A DNA stretch of 64,000 nt, from assembly GCA_023213395.1 (NCBI GenBank), contig CM041465.1, positions 179,063,741-179,127,740 of the forward strand. Reading direction: 5' to 3'. Made by a program: the position numbers and the translations under genes. The notes under the pieces were generated by a model. That model was not told the origin of the DNA. It saw only the letters and a list, made by a program, of their open reading frames with translations, and did no database searches. Source of the DNA: Cycas panzhihuaensis (taxonomy: Eukaryota > Cycadophyta). This document shows positions 56,662 to 64,000 of this stretch, piece after piece. Each line of letters begins with the position of its first letter. Positions within the stretch are counted from its first letter, which is position 1.

Positions 56662-57822
56662 TAATTAGTTTTTAGATATTTAATTTCATAATACTCTTTA
56701 AAATAAGAATAAAATGCCTTGTTATATTTACTTTTCATGTTTGTAACCTTCATTTAGTAGAAAAATGCCATTGAGATACTTAAAAAAATGCAAAGTAGGT
56801 GCAACCAAGTGGATTACAAGTGCAATCAAGTGGTTTACAAGTGCAACTAAGCAGTCTATAAGTGCAACCAAGCAGACTACAAGTGCAACCGAGTGGACTG
56901 CAAGTGCAACTAAGTGTAACAAGGTAGTTTGCAAGTGTAACCAATGAAACCTAAAGCCTGCAAATGCAACAAGTGCAACCTGAAGCCTGTGCAACCACAA
57001 GTGCAACCTAGAAAATAGAAAAATGGAAAAACAAAAAAACAGACATGATTTTGATGGGGAAAAAGGAGTATATTTTACAAAAAATTTTAGGAGGATGTTT
57101 TTATACATGTCCTTTATACAATAAAAGAAATAGAACCCTTGAATAAATGGATTTAAGTGAGTTTTTCAACCATTTAAAAGTTAGTTGAAAAACTAAAATG
57201 AAAAAACTATTTAGAAAGAAAACATACACAATAGGGTTTTAAACTACCCAGATTTCTTTAAGAGAGGGAGGAAGGATGCCCAACAGTCATAAACATAGTA
57301 AGAGAAGTAAGAATTGTGGGGAGTTAATGTAAAATAACTTTCCAAGGAAGAAAGAATAACTCCAAGATTAAAGATTGTGTATGAGAAACGAAAGAAAAAT
57401 ATGTACAAGAAGAAATAAATTAAAGAAGTAGTAGAAAAGTGCCTAGATCTATTCATGAGGGTATTGAAAGAGCCCAAGAAGGCTTAGTTGTAGCCAAGAG
57501 AAGAAGAAGAACTAGTCGTAGTAATCCAAGGGAGACACCTGATGAAAATCTTCTCCAAGAAAGGGTTTTTGGTTGAACAACAACTAAAACTTCATACATA
57601 GATCATTGGTATTAGTTCCAAAGAGCATGTAGTAGCCTGAAATACACCCAACACTCATTTCTCCTCTCCCAACTTGCTGTAGAAGTTCTATGCATGCTCA
57701 ATAGAGCATAAACATATGGAAAAATCTAAATAATTTCAAATTTTAATATATCATTATTATATATTATTCTAAATTTGTTTTGATTAGACTAAGTTTTTAC
57801 TTTTCCATTCAAATTCAGATCA
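56662..57822 (+). repeat. 3' LTR of gypsy G
   Basis: Aligns with 45478-46650. The 21-bp minisatellite is present at about 56796-57005 with a different unit composition. It ends GATCA, followed by ATCAT. Confidence 0.85.
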
Positions 57823-58721
57823 ATCATAATAGGGTTTGGATGACTTTTGGGCATGATTAGAATTAGTTTCCATCAAATCTAGGTGGAATCATGTAAGAAA
57901 CTAGTGCAGTAAAAAGTTTTACATGCATGACAGTCAAAAATGTGACCAGTCACATTTTTGGAGCCACAAAAAATGTGACTTTACTCTAAAAATGTGATTA
58001 ATTACATTTTTTGCAGGACTAAAAATTTGCTAAATCATAAGATAAAAATGTCTCATTAAAAAGTCAAAAAATAATTTTTATTAATACATTTTAGTATAGA
58101 TGACTTTATTAATGAGGGAAATGGCCCAAAAGGATGAAAATAATAGGCACGTGCCCAAAAATTGATCAAAAAAGACAAATTAAAAGTGAAATTAAGATAA
58201 AAAACATGAAATAAAAGGTTTTAAAAGAGAAAGTAAATTAGAATGATTATGAAACAAAAGAATTAAGTGCCATAATTATCACTCAGTAGTAGGTGATATC
58301 ATAATAATATAGCCATCATCATTCAACAAACATCATCAATGAAATCAACATAATATTTCATCAAAACATGGTCTAATACATATGAAACAAACTTAAACTA
58401 AACATTCTCACATGAAACAATACAAGAAACCCATTAAAGTGATAAATATTAACAAGAGGGCTAGGTTTTGGTGAAATATTTTCCCCCTTAACACCTAAAG
58501 CTCTTACTTCAAAAAGGAAGTAGGATGGTGAAAGGTGGCAATGATCAAAGAGAAGGGTTTTTCTATCAAAAGTCAACAAAGTTTAAGATGAGGTATGTGA
58601 AAGATGGGTTATTAGTCTATAAAAGATCTACAATTTAATGAAAGCAACTTCGATACTTCTAAGATGGTAGACTAAAGGAATCTTATCTAAAAGCTTACCC
58701 AAAGGGATTGGGTTCACACTC
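57823..58721. other. AT-rich spacer with hairpins, no gene
   Basis: No frame recognised. Two AAAAATGTGA-type palindromes lie at 57935-57960 and 57988-58011. Confidence 0.55.
57935..58011. repeat. Cluster of AAAAATGTGAC palindromes
   Basis: CAAAAATGTGAC (57935-57946) and GTCACATTTTTG (57949-57960) are a perfect 12-bp inverted repeat with a two-base spacer. AAAAATGTGATT/AATTACATTTTT (57988-58011) is a second, with one mismatch and no spacer. A half copy AAAAAATGTGACT lies between them (about 57968-57980). Confidence 0.9.
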
Positions 58722-58969
58722 TGTTATGAACCTAGTTCGTAACCTGAGGATGATTATCAAATCCAGTAGAGAAACACATAAGCACACAGAAGGAATTAGT
58801 AGTTAAAGACTTTATATATTCAATTGATAAAAGATGAATAATGGTTACAACATATTGAGAACCACATTTATAGGTATATTGGGCCCTTTGTCGTCAAAAG
58901 CCATATTTGTTCAATATAACTCTTTAATTAATATAATTGATTAATTAGATCTTAAAGAGGTTCATAATA
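58722..58969 (-). repeat. 3' LTR of gypsy I
   Basis: On the minus strand it opens TATTATGAACC and closes GGTTCATAACA, an 11-base terminal inverted repeat with one change (TG decayed to TA). It includes a TATA-like ACCTATAAATGTGG about 100 bases in. 248 bp is short for gypsy. Confidence 0.75.
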
Positions 58970-58987
58970 ATTCCTCCCTCTTAAGAG
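58970..58987 (-). other. Polypurine tract of gypsy I
   Basis: The minus strand reads TTAAGAGGGAGGAAT immediately before the 3' LTR. Confidence 0.72.
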
Positions 58988-58989
58988 GT

Positions 58990-60420
58990 TTTACCTACAC
59001 AACTCTCATTTCTCAAACTAGGATGAAGCTTGATAAAATCATAGGACTCCTAAGGCACATCTTTAAGAGGTAATTATTTCCATTTGATCAAGTATTCTCG
59101 AACAATCATCGATCACAATCGTCATTCTTGAACTTCAATGATAACTTCTGGTGATAAGATTAATTTGCCTTCTTCATCTAATAGAGGTAATTCTATTTAC
59201 ACTTGTATATGATTTTAAATTTTCTTTTTGAGACATAACACATGAAATATATTATGTAATTTAGAAGTTGGAAGTTCTAAGGGATATGTCACTTCTCCAA
59301 TTTTCTATTTAACTAAAAAGGGCCCATAAAACTGAGGACTCAATTTCTCTTTTTGAGAATTTTTTAATGATGCTTGCTTATATGGTTGTAGTCTCACATA
59401 GATCTAATCTCCAACTTTCAATATTCTTTTAGTATGGTGTTTATTAGTTTGTTGCTTCATACAATTTCTAGCTTCCTCTAAATGTCACTTTAATATTTAA
59501 ATTATGCTATATGATTCTTGGAGATAATCATTAACTACTAGAACCTTATTATCCTTATTTAACCAATCCTTCAATTAAGGTAGTTAATAATTGTACAATG
59601 CCTGATATGGGGTCATTTTAATGGATGAATGGTAAGAAGAATTATACGAGGCTTTAGCTAAATGTAGCCATTTGACCCATGAATTTGATTTATTTACTAT
59701 ATAATTTTGCAAGTAATTTTCTTAAAATTTGTTAACCACTTTAATTTGTCCATCTGTTTGTGGATGATAACTGGTACTAAGTTCTAATTTTATACCCAGT
59801 TGCCAAAACACTTCTTACTAGAAATGTCTAAAGAATTTGGGATCTCTATCACTAATAATGGTCTACAGAAATCCATATAATTTGCAAGTTTCTTTGACAA
59901 ATACTTTGGCCAATTATTGAGCTTTATAATTAGATTAAATGGGTATAAAATGAGAAAATTTTGTTAAACGATCCATAATCACATAAATAGCATCTTTTCC
60001 TTCTAATTTTGATATACTGATGATAAAATATATGTTAATACTTTCCCATTTTTATTGTAGAATAGGAAGATGCTGGAGTAATCTAGGAGTAGCAATACAT
60101 TCATATTTATGAGCCTAGCAAATTTTGTATTCAATTACAAACTTCTTAATTTCCTCTTTTATTCCTTTCTAAAAATATGATTGTTTGGCTCGAAGATATG
60201 TTTTATAAAACCCTTCATGTCCTGTTGTAAGTACTATATGTGCTTCATTTATTATCTTAACATTAAAGGCTGAGTTTGTGCCTAAGAATATTCATTCTTT
60301 ATACCATAAAATATCATTTCTCTATTCAAATTTGTTTTCTTTTCCTTGTTGAATTCTTTGAATAAGTTGTTAAATGTTAGGATCTTTTACATATTCTGAT
60401 TGTAATTCCATGATCCACAC
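58990..60420 (-). pseudogene. Integrase and chromodomain of gypsy I
   Basis: The core shows KWESINIYFIIS, where the first catalytic Asp appears lost, then DAIYVIMDRLTKFSHFIPI (about 59990), ISDRDPKF (second Asp, about 59860), and SYHPQTDGQIKVVN (about 59780-59745), with Lys in place of the catalytic Glu. SWVKWLHLAKASYNSSYHSS follows. The C-terminus has KIGEVTYPLELP and HNIFHVLCLKK (about 59300-59225). A chromodomain-like end has PEVIIEVQE, VREYLIKWK and ESYDFIKLHP (about 59150-59020). Chromodomains direct insertion to particular chromatin. Confidence 0.82.
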
Positions 60421-60439
60421 TGGTTCTATTATTGAGATG

Positions 60440-61640
60440 GCTTTTAGCTGAGATTCTATACTTTCTTCATCTTTCTAACACAATGCATTAACCACTACAT
60501 TATTTTTATCCTTGTTATATGTTATGTCAAAATCAAATGCTTGAAATTTACTTATCTACTTTTGTTATTTAGGGGATAACTCTTTTTGTTTCAATAAATA
60601 TTGTAAACTATTATGATCTATATTGACTATAAATTTACTATCTAATAGATATTAATGCCATTTAACCAAAGCATGTATAATGACTAACATTTCCTTATCA
60701 TAAGTAGATTTAAAAATTTCTCTGTTGTTTAGCTTTCTACTCTCAGATGCAATAGGTTTCCTTCTTGCATCAGTACTACGTCGATTCCTATTCTAGATGT
60801 ATCACATTCTATTATAAAAAATTTAGAAAAATCAGGTGATGTTAGCATTGATAACTAGGTCATTATTTACTTAACTTATTTGAAACACTTTATTACTTCT
60901 TCATTCCATTGGAAAGAATCCTTTTTTAATGAACAAGTTAATGCAACTATTTTTTGTGAGTAATTTTTAATAAAACCTCGATAATACCCTGTTAATCCTA
61001 AAAATCCTTGGAGCTTTGTAATATTTTTTGATGTTAACCATTCTTGAATTGCCTTAACTTTTCTTAGATCAGCTCTAATTCCTTCTTTCGAGATGAGATG
61101 ACCCAGATGTTCTATTTCTTTTATCCTGAAATAACATTTTGATTTATTAGCATAAAATTTTTGTTCCTTTAATATGTTTAGTACTTGATCAAGATGGTTC
61201 ACATGTTCTTCCCATTTTTTGCTAAAAACTAATATGTTATCAAACAAAACTAAGATAAATTTTCATAGGAAGGGCTTTAGAACCTTATTCATTATAGCTT
61301 GGAATGTGGCTGATGTATTGGTTAGGCCAAAGGGCATTACCTTAAATTTAGAATGACCATGTTGCGTACTAAAGGTTGTTTTGTACGTATCTTTTGGTTT
61401 AATATGAATTTAATGGTAACCCAACTTTAAATCTATTTTAAAAAAATATTCTGCTCCTTGTAATTCATCAATCCTTAGTATAAGAAATTTATTTTTTATT
61501 GTAATTTTATTTAGTGCTTGGTAGTTTATGCACATATAATAAGATCCATCTTTTTTCCTTAGTAAGATTACAAGAGCTGCAAAAGGGCTTTTAGTAAGAG
61601 TTATTACTCCTAAATCTAATAATTATTATATAATTTTTTC
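60440..61640 (-). pseudogene. Reverse transcriptase and RNase H of gypsy I
   Basis: The minus strand shows [74 protein letters not shown] and LVLFDNILVFS (about 61240): the catalytic FDD box is FDN, so RT is dead. A 123-codon clean frame (61247-60876) covers the thumb, with KCYFRIKEIEHLGHLIS and LQGFLGLTGYYRGFIKNY. RNase H follows (about 60830-60450: IIECDTSRIGIDVVL; YDKEMLVIIHAL; NIDHNSLQYLL), with one frameshift near 60740. Confidence 0.9.
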
Positions 61641-62099
61641 AATTTTATTCGATAATGATGTGGCTATTTATAAGGCCAAATAACAATCATATTAGTACCT
61701 ACTTTAAGTTCAATTTAGTATTCAAATACCCTGTCTATAGGTAATTCCGCTAGAATAATTTGGAAAACTTCTTTATATTTTTGAATAAAATTTTGAAGAT
61801 CATTTCCTTGTGTGGTTGGCCTTATTTATGCGTAGATAGAAAAAAGTAGAGCTATAATACCATGGTATCCTTTCTTGATTAAATTTTCCATTCGTTTATA
61901 AGATATTGGTTGGTTATTCCTTGGTTTCTCTCCTTAAAGGATAATAGTCCTTCCTTCCTTCTTATATCTCATAAATAATTCCTTAAGGTTCATTTTGAAA
62001 GTTCCCAAGGTTCTCAACCACTAGCTTCCTAGCAAAATATCTACTCCATCCACATCAAGTACATAAAAATTTTCTTTAATAATAACATTGCCTACTGAG

Positions 62100-62360
62100 A
62101 TCTTAAGGTTTTCCATCAGTCCTTATCAAAAGATAACTTGGCAACCCCCAACACTTACTTAAAAAGGTGTTGTTCTAGATGGAATAGTTTTAAGTGTTAA
62201 GTTGAGACTCGATCAATGAAATTATGGGTACTTCCAAGATCGACCAAGATCATAATAGCTTGATTTTTAATAAATCCTCGTAGTTTAAGTATATTAGATC
62301 TTGTAAGACCGATCATAGCTAAAAATGATATTTTTGAGATATCTTCCTCTTAATTATATT
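62100..62360 (-). pseudogene. Aspartic protease of gypsy I
   Basis: MILVDLGSTHNFIDRVST begins near 62255. The Ty3 protease site D-S-G-S/A-T-H-N-F is D-L-G-S-T-H-N-F here. The rest to 62100 is broken by stops. Confidence 0.75.
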
Positions 62361-62479
62361 GGTGATCTTAAGTTTCTAGAGCATTCTCTTCGCTACTTTT
62401 TGTATCATCATCTTCTTCTTTTATTTCTTCTTTTTCAGCTATTGGTGATAATTTGATTGTATATAGCTAATTCTTCTAT

Positions 62480-63615
62480 CATTTATGACTCAATGTCTAT
62501 TTTTCGATACACCTGAAGAAGAGGTTCTTCTTTTGTAAATCTTCTTGATCAGATCTTGCCCTTTGAAGTACTAGTTTAGTTGGTCGAGTGGATCTATTAG
62601 GTACTAGACCCATTCATATTATTGAAGGAGGATTAGATCATGCATAAGGAGGAATATAGAGTCTTGTTCTTGCTTTCTATAACTCATTAACCTTTCCTTC
62701 CTATATTTTGGCAAGTTGTATTACCTTATTCAGATCTTGAGGTTCTTGAATTTTGATGTCTGCTTGGATTTCAATAGTTAAGCCATCTATATATAATTGG
62801 ATAAGTCTATTCGTAGGAATGTCTTCTAAAACATAACTTATTTTTGTGAATGTTGCATTATTTTCTTCCATAGAGCTAGTTTGTTTTAATCTTTATAATT
62901 CATAATAATAGTCACGATTAGATACAATTTCAAACTGTTCAATGAATAAATGCACAAACTCTTTCTAGGTTAGAAGTTGAGTCTGAAAAGAGATTTGTTT
63001 GAGACACTACCACCATTCACATGTTATTCCATCCATGTGCAAGGTGGCTAAGGGAACTTACTCTGTTGGTTCAATCTCCACTAAGTGAAAGTAGTTTTCC
63101 ATTTGTTGGATCCACACTCTCATCTCATGCGATTTGTACTCTATACTGAAATATTGTATAGTATTTTTTTCTAACTTTTCCTTTTTTTGTATTTGAACAC
63201 TTTATAAGCAATTGAAGTATGCTTGAAAACCCATTATCTTCTATTCCTTGGGAGTTAAATTTTAGTATTCATTAACATATTTATGATAGCTTCATTTTTA
63301 AAATTAATAAGAGATATTTGAGGACCTAATTGATTTCTTATAGTTTGGTGTTTGATATGTGATTGATGACTCATTACTTCATCTTCTAAATCAGGAACAA
63401 TCATATCCTCCTTTCTACTTATTTCTATAATTGCTAATTTATCCAAAATTTGGTGTAAAGCATGATTCAAAAGGGCATTTTACATCTAGAGCATATTGTA
63501 GACTACTTGAGTAATTGGTTTGATGATATCTTTTTGAACAATGTTGTCTATCATTTCTTCTATACTCATTACTTTAATGATCATATAAGAATGATTCCAT
63601 TGATTGTCTGTCATG
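62480..63615 (-). pseudogene. gag: gag of gypsy I
   Basis: ATG at 63615 opens MTDNQWNHSYMIIKVMSIEEMI. A 71-codon clean stretch lies at 63470-63255. The gag core follows, recognisable by its position and a WxxW-type segment near 63120-62930. A degenerate zinc knuckle near 62520 reads FFRCIEK-stop-TLSHK, corresponding to C-x2-C-G-x2-x-x-G-H of chromovirus gag with one Cys lost. Confidence 0.7.
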
Positions 63616-64000
63616 TTTAATTCTTCTGGGGAATTAGATGGTGTATACTTCTCTGGTTACTTTGCCTTATCTCTATTTACAAGTGCATAGATTTTGTAGT
63701 GTAGGTGAAAATCTTAATACTCATAATAATCAATATTTTTATTAAGTTACAAAATATAGTTTGATATAATCGTGTGATAACTGATACTTGATAGAGGTCC
63801 AAATTAATGGAGGAGTATAGTCAAACTATATATAAAATACTTATATGAAGAGATAGTCAAAAGGACTAATTAATTGTATGAGCAATGTGATTTGGCACGT
63901 GATTATAAATAATTTTATGTTAAATAATAATGTGAACAATTATAAGATAAATATGAAGAAATAATATGTAATATATAAATACATGATATATAAGTATTAA
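63616..64000 (-). other. AT-rich leader or flank of gypsy I
   Basis: No frame, primer site or LTR copy recognised up to the window edge. Confidence 0.45.

Larger units (their letters stand above)
45478..57822 (+). mobile_element. Ty3/gypsy retrotransposon G, interrupted by copia H
   Basis: LTRs at 45478-46650 and 56662-57822 flank gag, protease, RT, RNase H, integrase and a chromodomain-like tail. Pol is split by copia H (48371-53652); removing H and one CAAGT restores continuity between protease (48370) and pre-RT sequence (53653). Without H the element is about 7.1 kb, normal for a chromovirus-type gypsy. Flanking pentamers TTCAT (45473-45477) and ATCAT (57823-57827) probably represent the target duplication with one change. 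Confidence 0.85.
58722..64000 (-). mobile_element. Ty3/gypsy (chromovirus-type) retrotransposon I, 5' end not in view
   Basis: Minus-strand order from the right: leader, gag (63615-62480), protease (about 62350-62100), RT and RNase H (61620-60440), integrase (about 60400-59340), chromodomain (about 59180-59000), polypurine tract, 3' LTR (58969-58722). No copy of the 248-bp LTR is seen near the right edge, so the 5' LTR is outside the window or decayed. Confidence 0.85.

Overview
This window looks like intergenic, repeat-dominated nuclear DNA of a seed plant. I found no host protein gene, tRNA, rRNA or CRISPR array that I can defend. Almost everything recognisable is a decayed LTR retrotransposon of a plant lineage: Tat-like Ty3/gypsy with an extra archaeal-type RNase H, other Ty3/gypsy elements with chromodomain-like tails, and Ty1/copia. 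Reading frames run on for hundreds of bases, interrupted mainly by TAA/TAG/TGA where CAA/CAG/CGA/TGG would be expected. That is the signature of old C-to-T decay of methylated repeats. Taxonomic placement below seed plant is not possible from the sequence alone.

Layout. 1-2093: AT-rich DNA ending in a short LTR with a tRNA-Met-type primer site, on the minus strand. 2120-8700 (+): Tat-like element A (gag, protease, RT/RNase H, a separate archaeal-type RNase H). 9600-10848 (-): a plant-mobile-domain-type (PMD) gene relic. 10849-17786 (+): Tat-like element B, with a 2.36 kb LTR, gag, protease and pol linker, cut off at the start of RT. 17787-31102 (-): Tat-like element C, with a 5' LTR at 28716-31102, gag, protease, a linker joined directly to the integrase C-terminus, a second PMD gene relic in antisense orientation, an archaeal-type RNase H, and a 3' LTR that lacks its first ~650 bp. 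31627-32101: large TC/TA/CA microsatellite. 34040-41695: a minus-strand copia relic (D) split by a plus-strand copia element (E, 34616-41102). 42029-44155: a 2.1 kb gag-only LTR element (F) with a perfect TTTTA target duplication. 45478-57822 (+): gypsy element G with 1.2 kb LTRs, split by copia element H (48376-53647, -), whose insertion is proven by a perfect CAAGT duplication. 58722-64000 (-): gypsy element I, with its 3' LTR inside the window and its 5' end apparently outside.

The most interesting part is 9.6-24 kb. Two diverged PMD-type gene relics, on opposite strands, each preserve what looks like the same small intron: 111 bp and 104 bp, both phase 1 and at the same place in the protein. 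Each is followed by a coiled-coil-like exon. One lies antisense inside element C, head-to-head with that element's archaeal-type RNase H. This suggests a Tat-like retrotransposon family that carries an intron-containing, oppositely transcribed PMD gene as cargo.

How the parts relate: A, B and C share one gag/protease/linker design. B and C share the same LTR in opposite orientations and lie back to back. The sequence between about 10.8 and 31 kb looks clearly richer in G+C than the AT-rich remainder.
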